From BTUB01 sp964392765 (GTDB lineage: Bacteria; Babelota; Babeliae; Babelales; Vermiphilaceae): 16,730 bases of DNA. Shown one piece after another: positions 6,860-13,477 of this stretch (position 1 is its first letter; each line of letters opens with the position of its first letter). The stretch lies in NCBI GenBank assembly GCA_964392765.1, contig CAYMRF010000031.1:1-16730 (forward strand), given 5' to 3'. The notes under the pieces are model-generated. The model was given only the letters and a program-made list of their open reading frames with translations, was not told the DNA's origin and did not search any database. The translations under genes were made by a program, and so were the position numbers.

Positions 6860-7561
6860 ATGAAGCGAATAGTATTAATTTTACTTTCAATTTCTTTTTC
6901 ACTACCGGCAGCTAAAAATCAACAGCAGTTGTTTTCTAAGGCTAATAAAGATTTGCTTGAAGCGATGAGTGTTGAAAAGCCTGATATAAACAAAATTGCC
7001 CAGATGCTTAAAAATCCCAATATTAATATGAATGCAAAAGATGAGCATGGATATACGCTTCTTATGCGAGTGAGTGTGGGTGGGCTCACAGAATTTATTC
7101 CGCTTTTTCTTGAAGCTGGTGCAAGCGCAACCATTAATGAAAAAGAGAATTATTTTGGGTATACAGCTCTTATGTGGGCGAGTGAGTATGGGCATACAGA
7201 AATCGTCAAACTCTTGCTTGCAGCGGGAGCAAACGTGAATGAAAAAAGTAATAACTCTGGTTACACAGCCCTCATGTTGGCTAGCCTACATGGACACCCA
7301 AAAATTGTTCAAATGCTTTTGGGTGCTGGAGCTAATGTGAATGAAACTGAAAACTCTGGCGATACTGCACTCATATTGGCTAGCCAGGATGGTAACAAAG
7401 AAATTGTTTCTTTATTGCTTGCGGCGGGTGCGGATATTAATAAAAAAAATAAATTTGACCTCGATGCTCTTGGGTATGCTCAAAGATATGGCCATAAGGA
7501 AGTAGCTGAATTACTCAAAAATTCAGAAAAAGATCAAATGCAAAAATCAGCTCGCAAGTAA
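6860..7561 (+). CDS. Secreted ankyrin-repeat protein 2
   Basis: 233 aa. Residues 1-18 are a signal peptide, cut probably after SLPAA. Five ankyrin units follow: 63-93, 100-129 (GYTALMWASEYGHTEIVKLL), 134-162 (GYTALMLASLHGHPKIVQML), 167-195 (GDTALILASQDGNKEIVSLL) and 200-222 (degenerate cap). Units 2-4 are close to the ankyrin consensus and similar to each other, showing recent internal duplication. The repeat domain fills the mature protein, with a short Lys-rich tail. Secreted all-ankyrin proteins are typical effectors or host-interaction proteins of intracellular bacteria; that role is inferred. It has its own promoter and is followed by a clear terminator (7582-7620), so it is a single-gene unit. 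Confidence 0.9.
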   Translation: MKRIVLILLSISFSLPAAKNQQQLFSKANKDLLEAMSVEKPDINKIAQMLKNPNINMNAKDEHGYTLLMRVSVGGLTEFIPLFLEAGASATINEKENYFGYTALMWASEYGHTEIVKLLLAAGANVNEKSNNSGYTALMLASLHGHPKIVQMLLGAGANVNETENSGDTALILASQDGNKEIVSLLLAAGADINKKNKFDLDALGYAQRYGHKEVAELLKNSEKDQMQKSARK

Positions 7562-7581
7562 TATATTCTTGATAAATAACG

Positions 7582-7620
7582 GCCCATGGTTAATGCTGTG
7601 CATCCATGGGCTTTCTCTTT
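7582..7620 (+). terminator. Rho-independent terminator after ankyrin gene 2
   Basis: GCCCATGG (7582-7589) pairs with CCATGGGC (7604-7611). Inside, ATGC/GCAT can pair further. The right arm is followed by TTTCTCTTT. It lies 20 bases after the ankyrin stop. Confidence 0.75.
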
Positions 7621-7870
7621 ATCCTTGCATTAATTAAAAATGGAGTGGCGAGCAAATTTGATTGCATTGCGATGAAAATAAAAATTGCATGAGAAATCAA
7701 ACTCAATCATTCCCATTTAGGGGATTCTAAAAGCTTTGCATTCTATTGGCTATGCCTTCTAAATTATTTGAGTTACGTGTATTGGTTCCAAAATAATATC
7801 GAAGAACTAAGCGTTTGTTGGTATCTTATAGCTAGTTTAGCAATCAATCTAATGCGCATAAGAGATATCA
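7621..7870. other. Gene-free stretch upstream of the 230-aa membrane protein
   Basis: Between the terminator and the next start codon I see no coding frame longer than about 14 codons, no repeat array and no confident promoter. A 15-base string, TTTATCCTTGCATTA (7618-7632), recurs at 15148-15162 in front of another membrane-protein gene. Confidence 0.4.
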
Positions 7871-8563
7871 ATGAGAAAACTTTTCATCATGCTTATCATG
7901 CTTCATTTTGCTTTAATCCTTTCCAATGAGATCGATGAATCAGATGAAATAGAAGAGATTCCATACACCATCAATTTCAATATTAATTTTGCAAATGATA
8001 ATCACTGCCAATCTACCAATTATGCAAAAATTGACTCAAACCAACAAACGCATCTTGAGAGCACTGCAAAAGATATTCCGAATACTTTGCAAGACATGAA
8101 ATCTCAAGTCTCCACTGCTCTCGTCGATTACAAATGGCATATAGCAGCTGCAGTGGCAATCAGCTCTTATGGATTGCTATGCTATTACTTGATAAAAGGA
8201 AACTCTTATCTTAAGCGATCTGATTTATGGTCAGCATGGAGACAAGAATTATCGCTTGATGAACTCTTGGCAATCCCCCATCAGAAGTTCATGCAAGATC
8301 TCTATGCAGAAATTAAACATCGATATGCAAAAGATTTTACCCATTCAATGATTCTTTTTATGAAAGCACTTGAACAAGAAGAGAAAGATATTGCATGGTA
8401 TCAATCACTGTATGAGTGGACTTCATTTTTTTATATGCGAAAACTAACTCCATGCGATAGCGCTGCTTATGAGAGATGCGCGCAACGTTTGCAGCGGCTC
8501 GCGTATTACAAGGGTTGCTTGGAGAGTATCTCCATGGATTTTAAAAACTATGCACAATGCTGA
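7871..8563 (+). CDS. Membrane protein of unknown function with signal peptide
   Basis: 230 aa, family not recognised. Residues 1-18 are a signal peptide or N-anchor. An acidic, Asn-rich stretch follows to about residue 95. A transmembrane helix (about 93-112, HIAAAVAISSYGLLCYYLI) ends in KGNSYLKRS, and the C-terminal 115 residues are helical and charged with two close Cys near the end (C207-like and the terminal C). If the signal peptide is cut, the Asn-rich part lies outside and the helical tail inside. AAGAGAT precedes the ATG. The gene stands alone, facing the mini-Rep2 gene tail to tail. Confidence 0.75.
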   Translation: MRKLFIMLIMLHFALILSNEIDESDEIEEIPYTINFNINFANDNHCQSTNYAKIDSNQQTHLESTAKDIPNTLQDMKSQVSTALVDYKWHIAAAVAISSYGLLCYYLIKGNSYLKRSDLWSAWRQELSLDELLAIPHQKFMQDLYAEIKHRYAKDFTHSMILFMKALEQEEKDIAWYQSLYEWTSFFYMRKLTPCDSAAYERCAQRLQRLAYYKGCLESISMDFKNYAQC

Positions 8564-8598
8564 TTTGCATGAAGGATGAGAAAGCTTAGATAAATTTT

Positions 8599-9054
8599 TT
8601 ATAATGATGCCAAGATAGAAAAAGATTGGCTTGAGAAAGATGGAATACGGTCTGAGGCTTCATTGATTAAGCCTTCTTGAACTAATTGCTTATACACAAT
8701 GCAACAAGTGAGCAACTTTTGAAATTCACTATTATAAACATATCGATACACGCCATCTTCTTTGATTCCCCACCCATCAAATAAGGCAACAGATCCCCAG
8801 GATGGGCGGATTGGATTGGCAGTGCACTGATAAGTGAGTGTTACTCCTAAATTCCAAAATGCTTTTTCCAAATCATGCATGGATGCATCGGGATTCCATT
8901 CTTTGAGTAAAACATCAGGATGGATGGTATGTTCTTTTTTTGAATCTAATTCGGGCAGCGCACGTTGGAATAAGATACGAAATAATTTTTTTTCGTCATT
9001 ACTCATGCGATGGGAAACGCGTATAAAGCTCGTAGATTTAGTCTTTTTATCCAT
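8599..9054 (-). CDS. Mini-Rep2: protein with only the first winged-helix domain of Rep2
   Basis: 151 aa from the ATG at 9054, chosen over one at 9075 because AAAGGTGG lies just upstream. It lines up with the first winged-helix domain of the initiator next to it: FIRVSHRMSNDEKKLFRILF against WIVHISHGLSLIQQQIWNVL, and IKEDGVYRYVYNSEFQKLL against IEDGFCKYSFSNDLIPHLV, ending where that domain ends. The second winged helix is absent. The gene has its own promoter (9078-9106), separated from rep2 by a palindromic element. It is the same arrangement as mini-Rep1 behind Rep1, and the two mini-Reps are not close copies of each other; each resembles its own initiator more. A role in limiting initiation by mixed dimers is inference. 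Confidence 0.72.
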   Translation of the reverse strand: MDKKTKSTSFIRVSHRMSNDEKKLFRILFQRALPELDSKKEHTIHPDVLLKEWNPDASMHDLEKAFWNLGVTLTYQCTANPIRPSWGSVALFDGWGIKEDGVYRYVYNSEFQKLLTCCIVYKQLVQEGLINEASDRIPSFSSQSFSILASL

Positions 9055-9077
9055 AATGCCACCTTTGAAAAGCAACT

Positions 9078-9106
9078 AGTATACGGATATATTACTTCGA
9101 ATGCAA
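9078..9106 (-). promoter_or_regulatory. Promoter of mini-Rep2
   Basis: On the minus strand TTGCAT (9106-9101), 17 bases, then TATACT (9083-9078). The -35 hexamer is the same as in the rep1 promoter. The expected start of the transcript is about 17 bases before the start codon. Confidence 0.5.
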
Positions 9107-9139
9107 AAATAAGTGCAATATTACTATTCTGTTTAGTTT

Positions 9140-9187
9140 CCGTTCGTATCCCTCTACTCGTGCTTCGCACTCCATCGGGACGAACGG
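9140..9187. repeat. Palindromic intergenic element downstream of rep2
   Basis: CCGTTCGT (9140-9147) pairs with ACGAACGG (9180-9187), and an inner GTGC-TTC-GCAC hairpin sits at 9160-9170. On the plus strand the element is followed by GTTTTTTC, on the minus strand by no T-run, so a role as rep2 terminator is doubtful. It resembles the CGTTCGTCC...GGACGAACGG palindromes scattered between genes in many bacteria (from memory, not searched). Confidence 0.65.
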
Positions 9188-9189
9188 GC

Positions 9190-10428
9190 TTAGTTTTTTC
9201 TATTCACCCATTCATCGAAATTCTTCTCTTGGGGTAAAAGTAATACCTGCTCAAGAAACAGCGGATGCAGGATCGCCCTTCCGATCAGATGAGCAGGCAG
9301 ATTTTGTTTAATGATCCATTGATCATAGGCCGCATCGAGCGATTGCTTGCGATCATCCGCTAATTGATCCCAAAGCTCTTGTATGCGATTGGTAACAAAC
9401 TTTCTATGCTTTACTATCAGTTCTTGTTTATCAAAATCACTGGTAGTTGCTTTGCGAGTACCCATAACTCTTATTTGTTTTGATCGCTCTTTCTCTTTGC
9501 TGTTAAATATTTTAGTGATAAAGGCTGCCGGATTTACTATCTTCTCAATATCATGCTGCATCTCATTGATCACTTTCTGAATTTCGTGCAAGCCAAAAAC
9601 ATCAAAAATATGTTTTGCTTTTTTATGTGAGATGCCATGTTCTTTGAGCTGCATGAAGGCACAATCTTCTATTGCTTGGCGCGGGATTTGCTTGGTTGCT
9701 TTTGTGATCAACTTCCGAACATCAATAGTTGTGCGTGTTTTTTTCTTGATACTAAACCAAACAATATCATCCCCATTTTTTACATCAAATTTGACCTCTA
9801 TTGAAAGATCTGCCTTTTGGTTGATCTCTGATATGGCTTTCTTAATAACTTTGTAATTGAAGTGTTTAAAGATGGTATATTCATGTTCCTCAATTCCCAA
9901 GTATGTTTTTAATTCATTCACGGTAAATGCTCGGGTTCTGCCGATATGCATATAATCAACGCAGAGTTCATAGATCACCAATGAGTATTTTGATTTAAAT
10001 TTCTTTTGTATGAGCAGATTAATTTTTGCATACGATGGTGGATTTACTAAGTGAGGAATCAGATCATTGCTAAACGAGTATTTGCAAAAACCATCTTCTA
10101 TAACGGCAGATGAGAGCAGCTTGAATTTGTTGCGCGCAAAAACTTGCTTGGTTTTATTGATGAGATTAAAACTTTCAATGGTGCATAATCCATCAAGAAT
10201 GGTTTGCAGATAACCGAGGCTTCGATTATTACCCAAATGAAAGAGAAGTATGCGAATATCAATAGAATGGATGTTTTGAACTGAAAGATTATCATACGCA
10301 TGGGATAATAATACATTCCAGATCTGTTGTTGAATTAATGATAATCCGTGAGAAATATGGACAATCCAGCTTGACTTGATTACCTCGATCTTGCTCATTC
10401 TTTTCTTTATGTTTATGGGAAAATTCAT
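9190..10428 (-). CDS. Rep2: Rep_3-family plasmid replication initiator
   Basis: 412 aa. The first winged helix covers about 14-145 (WIVHISHGLSLIQQQIWNVL to NLLIQKKFKSK). The second covers about 147-235, with the family pattern KYSLVIYELCVDYMHIGRTRAFTVNELKTYLG, then VIKKAISEINQKADLSIEV. About 170 further residues form a helical C-terminal region containing INPAAFITKIF-like sequence (EKIVNPAAFITKIFN), longer than the usual 230-330 aa initiator. An in-frame ATG at 10398 (MSKIEVIK) may be the real start: it has a purine-rich AAAGAAAAG upstream and gives a normal leader from the promoter at 10442-10470, while the first ATG has no ribosome site. Three 21-bp iterons lie just upstream. It is not a close copy of Rep1, so the plasmid carries two different replicons. 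Confidence 0.9.
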   Translation of the reverse strand: MNFPINIKKRMSKIEVIKSSWIVHISHGLSLIQQQIWNVLLSHAYDNLSVQNIHSIDIRILLFHLGNNRSLGYLQTILDGLCTIESFNLINKTKQVFARNKFKLLSSAVIEDGFCKYSFSNDLIPHLVNPPSYAKINLLIQKKFKSKYSLVIYELCVDYMHIGRTRAFTVNELKTYLGIEEHEYTIFKHFNYKVIKKAISEINQKADLSIEVKFDVKNGDDIVWFSIKKKTRTTIDVRKLITKATKQIPRQAIEDCAFMQLKEHGISHKKAKHIFDVFGLHEIQKVINEMQHDIEKIVNPAAFITKIFNSKEKERSKQIRVMGTRKATTSDFDKQELIVKHRKFVTNRIQELWDQLADDRKQSLDAAYDQWIIKQNLPAHLIGRAILHPLFLEQVLLLPQEKNFDEWVNRKN

Positions 10429-10441
10429 TAAATGTTTTGCT

Positions 10442-10470
10442 AGTATGAAGCTTTTTAAAAATCATGCAAA
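10442..10470 (-). promoter_or_regulatory. rep2 promoter with palindrome in the spacer
   Basis: On the minus strand TTTGCA (10470-10465), 17 bases, then CATACT (10447-10442); each hexamer matches four of six consensus bases. The perfect palindrome TTTTTAAAAA (10452-10461) lies in the spacer, as a palindrome does in the rep1 promoter. The iterons begin 8 bases upstream of the -35. Confidence 0.4.
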
Positions 10471-10477
10471 CACTTGC

Positions 10478-10540
10478 GTAAAAAAACGGTGACTTTCTGT
10501 AAAAAAGTGGCGACCTTTTGTAAAATAATGGCGACCTTTT
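10478..10540. repeat. Iteron array of replicon 2 (three units, 21-bp period)
   Basis: Units start at 10478, 10499 and 10520, exactly 21 bp apart, with the pattern GTAAAAnARTGGCGACCTTT. Units 2 and 3 agree best; unit 1 has CGGTGACTTTC in the second half. They share no core sequence with the replicon 1 iterons, in keeping with a different initiator. Because the period is a multiple of three, the array also yields a repetitive but meaningless reading frame. Confidence 0.9.
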
Positions 10541-10579
10541 TCGCTCGGAGTATTGATTAAATGAATAAATCGAAATGTC

Positions 10580-10621
10580 TAAAACTATTAAAACTATATA
10601 AAACATACGCATGCGCGTGTG
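10580..10621. other. Probable DNA-unwinding element of origin 2
   Basis: TAAAACTAT occurs at 10580 and 10589, followed by the related ATAAAACAT at 10598, so three AT-rich units in 9-bp steps. They merge into ACATACGCATGCGCGTGTG (10603-10621), 19 bases of unbroken purine-pyrimidine alternation. The order iterons, AT repeats, alternating tract is the same as in origin 1. Confidence 0.55.
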
Positions 10622-10655
10622 ATACATATAGTTGTTTGTTAGATTATAAATAAAA

Positions 10656-10840
10656 CACGAACCAATAAACGTCATTTTCTTCGATTATATTTACGAAGCA
10701 ATAAACGTAATTCATTTAAAGCAACGAAGTCCGGCGAAGCTTTAGCGAAGACGGATAAACGTAGTTCGAAAAAGATAGCAACGATTGCCATCCTCTTTCG
10801 TTCATCCTGATGAGCATCTAAAATGCGTCTCGAAAGACCT
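10656..10840. repeat. Cluster of dispersed ATAAACG repeats
   Basis: Three related units follow each other: ACGAACCAATAAACGTCATT (10657-10676), ACGAAGCAATAAACGTAATT (10693-10712) and GACGGATAAACGTAGTTCG (10750-10768). Between them lies CGAAGTCCGGCGAAGC. A final loose inverted repeat CTTTCG/CGAAAG spans 10795-10836. Sister copies of the motif occur at 1592, 1628, 2929 and 16048. No gene is seen in the 423 bases between rep2 and the 187-aa gene. Confidence 0.65.
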
Positions 10841-10851
10841 TAAAGGGGATG

Positions 10852-11415
10852 TTAGAGATCTGTTTTATTGAGTAGCCCATTTGTATAATGCAAATCCTTA
10901 CCTCTCAAAACAGTAATAATATGCTTAATGAATGCGAGATTTACATTTGCCTGTTGCAAAATAGCAGCACGCGGCAATGCTTTCATCTGAATTAATTTAT
11001 CATCGCTTTTTTTTGAATAGCATCGTGCCAAATCTCGAGCAGCTTTAGCGCTCCCCAGAAGTATAGGGAAATTTAATATCAGGAACTGTCTACGTACCTT
11101 ATTTTCAGGATGATCTACATGGTCAGCACTAATTCGAGACCATTTCATTGGGCGTCCCGTAATCAATTCATTGATTGATTGCCGCACATTGGCACATGAA
11201 TTTTCATCATTCCAAAAGACCTCAAGCGCTTTTAGTGCTCTTGTAAATGAGCGAGGCATATCCTCTGGGACTCCTGCTAATTCTAGATATCCCAAAGTCA
11301 GTGGCAACACTTGAGACTCTTTGTTTTGGGCAATCTCTTTGGGATCTTGCATTGCATAGATTGCATTAGCTGATAGAAATGCGATGTGAGCTGCAAATAG
11401 CAGATTATTTTTCAT
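10852..11415 (-). CDS. Secreted protein of unknown function under TGYCAT-box control
   Basis: 187 aa, family not recognised. Residues 1-22 are a signal peptide ending AIYA, giving a mature protein starting MQDP. The rest is helical and fairly basic, with a long segment RRQFLILNFPILLGSAKAARDLARC and one Cys pair candidate (C79-like, C132-like). There is no catalytic motif I can name. AAGGAGAAG is a strong ribosome site. It is the last gene of the co-directional partition cluster. The 77-base gap before it holds four TGYCAT boxes at exact 11-bp register, more than any other promoter here, so it is the best candidate for direct control by the ribbon-helix-helix protein. Confidence 0.75.
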   Translation of the reverse strand: MKNNLLFAAHIAFLSANAIYAMQDPKEIAQNKESQVLPLTLGYLELAGVPEDMPRSFTRALKALEVFWNDENSCANVRQSINELITGRPMKWSRISADHVDHPENKVRRQFLILNFPILLGSAKAARDLARCYSKKSDDKLIQMKALPRAAILQQANVNLAFIKHIITVLRGKDLHYTNGLLNKTDL

Positions 11416-11435
11416 GAATCTTCTCCTTGGAGTAG

Positions 11436-11485
11436 TGCCATTTAAATGTCATTAATATTCAAATATTATGTCATAACTATGCCAT
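11436..11485. promoter_or_regulatory. TGYCAT box array A (upstream of the 187-aa gene)
   Basis: TGCCAT at 11436, TGTCAT at 11447, TGTCAT at 11469 and TGCCAT at 11480. All starts fall in one 11-bp register, with only the middle position (11458) degenerate. All boxes point the same way. One-turn spacing puts them on one face of the helix, as for arrays of ribbon-helix-helix dimers. Confidence 0.75.
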
Positions 11486-11492
11486 AAGCAAG

Positions 11493-11744
11493 TCACTCTT
11501 TAGTCGCCTTTTCAAGTATTTCTAATATCAGCAAATTGCGAGAAATTTTGCCCACTCTCTCTTTGCGTTTGTCATCCACCTTATCCATAAGCCATTGGGG
11601 GATTCTGAGTGTAAGGCGATGATCATCATCGTTTTCTTCCATGGGCTCTGCAAGCCTTCCGCCTTTGGAGATAAATTTTTTCACTTTTTCTTCTACCGGA
11701 AGCGGCTGATTTTTGACCTGTTTTTTAAGTTCTTTTATTGCCAT
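11493..11744 (-). CDS. Ribbon-helix-helix partner of ParA (ParG/omega-like)
   Basis: 83 aa from the ATG at 11744, preceded by AAAGGAT; an upstream in-frame ATG at 11798 would overlap the lipoprotein gene and has no such site. The N-terminal 45 residues are basic and flexible, with VKKFISKGGRLAEP, a segment often seen in small ParA partners. The C-terminal half is a ribbon-helix-helix: strand HRLTLRIP (about 46-53), helix WLMDKVDDKRKE, turn VGKIS, helix RNLLILEILEKATK. Proteins of this plan bind direct repeats at the centromere and at their own promoter and stimulate the ParA ATPase through the N-terminal tail. The TGYCAT boxes are the obvious target. The start codon itself reads as a box (TGCCAT at 11739 on the plus strand), in register with the upstream boxes. 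Confidence 0.82.
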   Translation of the reverse strand: MAIKELKKQVKNQPLPVEEKVKKFISKGGRLAEPMEENDDDHRLTLRIPQWLMDKVDDKRKERVGKISRNLLILEILEKATKE

Positions 11745-11777
11745 TTTTATATCCTTTCTATGCCATGAATATGTCAT
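11739..11777. promoter_or_regulatory. TGYCAT box array B (upstream of the RHH gene)
   Basis: TGCCAT at 11739, TATCCT (degenerate) at 11750, TGCCAT at 11761, TGTCAT at 11772: four positions in one 11-bp register. The array covers the start codon and ribosome site of the RHH gene and reaches the stop codon of the lipoprotein gene, so binding would block expression of the RHH gene. Confidence 0.7.
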
Positions 11778-12625
11778 TTTCTTCGTCTTAAAAACCAATC
11801 ATCATGAATTTCTTCCTCAGATTTTCTGGATTTAATAAAGGTTTGATCTTTTGAATGATTAGTATGCCAAGGACTGTTATAAAATTGTTTCAATAAGTTT
11901 CCCCAGGATTCTTGTATGGCAACTATCGATTTTTCAGTTTCATGCTCAGAAAGATAAACAAAATTTGGTTGTGGATTGGGATAATAGTCGCTATAAGGAA
12001 TATGGGTTAGCTTAAAATGGGATAGGTTTATCTCTTTATTTATAAAGGTGCTATACATATCTAGTAATGCTTGATCTGGATATCCAAGCTCTAATCCAAG
12101 CATAAGATGTCCCAATCCTTCTTCTGAATAATAATTATTATCTTTATCTTTAAAATATTTTACTGCTTTATTATATATTTCTTGTTTCCATTGTAGGTAT
12201 CCATCAAATCCTGTTTTTGAATCGAATGGGGGAACAAAAGGAAGTTTCGTTTTTTTCGATGAGTATTCTAATCCTTTGAAATTGAGAATAATAATCTCAA
12301 CAGTTTCATCTTGAGGATCTTCTATCAAGAAAAATTTAATACCAAGTTCTTTGGATGATTCATTAAGTTTTTCTAATGCATTTTTTTCATCATTCGTGAT
12401 TCTGTGCATTAAAAAATTTCCATGTCCCCGCAATCCCGCAATCGTGATAACTGCATTAGGCTCTACAAGATATGACCCAATTCTAGGTCCTACTTGCTCA
12501 TAGAATTTTGAGACAAGCTCAGCAGTTTTTTCTCCCGTGAGAGGCTGCACTGATTCGCTATGAAAAAAGGAACATGCGGGGATAATTAAAAGACTTAATA
12601 AAAAACCATAGGTAAATTTTCTCAT
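11774..12625 (-). CDS. Lipoprotein inserted in the partition operon
   Basis: 283 aa, family not recognised. The N-terminus MRKFTYGFLLSLLIIPACSF is a lipoprotein signal with the lipidated Cys at 18. The mature part has no transmembrane helix. It contains an extended region rich in aromatic and acidic residues (YPDQALLDMYSTF, SDYYPNPQPNFVYL) and a very basic end (FLRRRK). AAAGGAT is a good ribosome site. It lies between parA (48 bases upstream) and the RHH gene (29 bases downstream), a place where partition operons have nothing or a small DNA-binding gene. TGYCAT boxes precede it. No homologue comes to mind; surface attachment or exclusion are possible but unsupported. Confidence 0.78.
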   Translation of the reverse strand: MRKFTYGFLLSLLIIPACSFFHSESVQPLTGEKTAELVSKFYEQVGPRIGSYLVEPNAVITIAGLRGHGNFLMHRITNDEKNALEKLNESSKELGIKFFLIEDPQDETVEIIILNFKGLEYSSKKTKLPFVPPFDSKTGFDGYLQWKQEIYNKAVKYFKDKDNNYYSEEGLGHLMLGLELGYPDQALLDMYSTFINKEINLSHFKLTHIPYSDYYPNPQPNFVYLSEHETEKSIVAIQESWGNLLKQFYNSPWHTNHSKDQTFIKSRKSEEEIHDDWFLRRRK

Positions 12626-12642
12626 GATATCCTTTTGATATG

Positions 12643-12672
12643 TATGTCATTAGTATGCCAAATATATATCAT
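12643..12672. promoter_or_regulatory. TGYCAT box array C (upstream of the lipoprotein gene)
   Basis: TGTCAT at 12645, TGCCAA at 12656 and TATCAT at 12667, again 11 bp apart. The array fills the gap between parA and the lipoprotein gene and sits 20 to 47 bases before the lipoprotein start. Confidence 0.65.
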
Positions 12673-12673
12673 A

Positions 12674-13333
12674 TTAGCGTCTTAATGATATCTTTTTTCT
12701 GCCATTAAAGATGGCATTATGCAAAGCAATCATCTCTTCCTTAGCCTTTTTATCGCTGCGCATTTCAATGATTCCCAATCCCTCTGCCGTTGCATTTGAA
12801 AATCCTTTTCTCAATCCAACCGTGACGGGTAATAATTTTAATCCGTCAGCTTTGGCTAAAATATTTTGCGCATCTTCATTATCGCTGCCCCGAGATCCGG
12901 CGCAATTAATTACCGCATACGCAATAAGATTATCATTGAGTGCTTTTGCTTCTTCAACTAAATTGCAAACTTTTTCTGTGGTCCAAATATCAAACGATTT
13001 TGGTTGGAATGGAACTAAGAAAATATCGGATACGGTTAACGCCGCGCGCAGAGATGCAGTATCTCTTCCACCACAATCGATGATAATATCATCATAGTTA
13101 TTGATCATCTTTTTAATTTCAGTGCGAACGGCATTCGCTTTAAGCCGGATGGTGGTCCAGGGAGTATCCACTCCTAACCCGGTGCGATGATCAGTCCAAT
13201 CGCCGGAGGTTCCTTGCTCATCAGCATCAACTAATAATACTTTTTTACCACTTAATGCGCGCATAACAGTGAGATTAGTGGAAATTAATGATTTGCCACA
13301 TCCCCCTTTTATGCCCCCTACGGTTATAATCAT
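12674..13333 (-). CDS. parA: ParA-type partition ATPase
   Basis: 219 aa. The deviant Walker A motif KGGCGKS (residues 9-15), with the signature lysine of the ParA/MinD group, follows GGI. The A' region is DADEQGTSGDW and Walker B is DDIIIDCGG. The size and absence of an N-terminal DNA-binding domain place it with the small type Ib ATPases such as ParF and delta, which work with a ribbon-helix-helix partner; such a partner is encoded three genes on. It moves plasmid copies apart by ATP-dependent binding to the nucleoid. AAGGAG precedes the ATG. A TTGACT -35-like element (about 13390-13384 on the minus strand) and a TGTCAT box lie upstream, indicating autoregulation by the partner. Confidence 0.95.
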   Translation of the reverse strand: MIITVGGIKGGCGKSLISTNLTVMRALSGKKVLLVDADEQGTSGDWTDHRTGLGVDTPWTTIRLKANAVRTEIKKMINNYDDIIIDCGGRDTASLRAALTVSDIFLVPFQPKSFDIWTTEKVCNLVEEAKALNDNLIAYAVINCAGSRGSDNEDAQNILAKADGLKLLPVTVGLRKGFSNATAEGLGIIEMRSDKKAKEEMIALHNAIFNGRKKISLRR

Positions 13334-13347
13334 ATTGGCTCCTTTTT

Positions 13348-13375
13348 TATGTCATTAATACTTATTTAAGACATA
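13348..13375. promoter_or_regulatory. TGYCAT boxes D (upstream of parA)
   Basis: TATGTCAT at 13348-13355 and an inverted TATGTC (GACATA at 13370-13375 on the plus strand). This is the weakest set: one direct and one inverted box, without the 11-bp ladder of the others. Confidence 0.45.
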
Positions 13376-13420
13376 CCAAACGAGTCAAAAATAATGCAAT
13401 AATCTGCATTCTATTTTCTT

Positions 13421-13449
13421 TTAACATCTGTTTTTATTATCATTTATAT
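13421..13449 (+). promoter_or_regulatory. Possible promoter of ankyrin gene 3
   Basis: TTAACA (13421-13426), 17 bases, then TTATAT (13444-13449). The -35 matches five of six, the -10 is weak. Upstream, AATGCA/TGCATT (13393-13410) forms a 6-bp inverted repeat that could be an operator. Confidence 0.35.
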
Positions 13450-13477
13450 AAGCACATTTGAAAAACGAGGAGAAATT

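Noticed and set aside
10292..10675. A 127-codon minus-strand frame with a threefold SPLFY repeat
   Set aside because: The protein repeat is just the 21-bp iterons read in frame. The frame also overlaps the start of rep2 and has no ribosome site.
11745..11798. Upstream start for the RHH gene giving 101 aa
   Set aside because: It overlaps the lipoprotein gene and has no ribosome site, while the ATG at 11744 is preceded by AAAGGAT.
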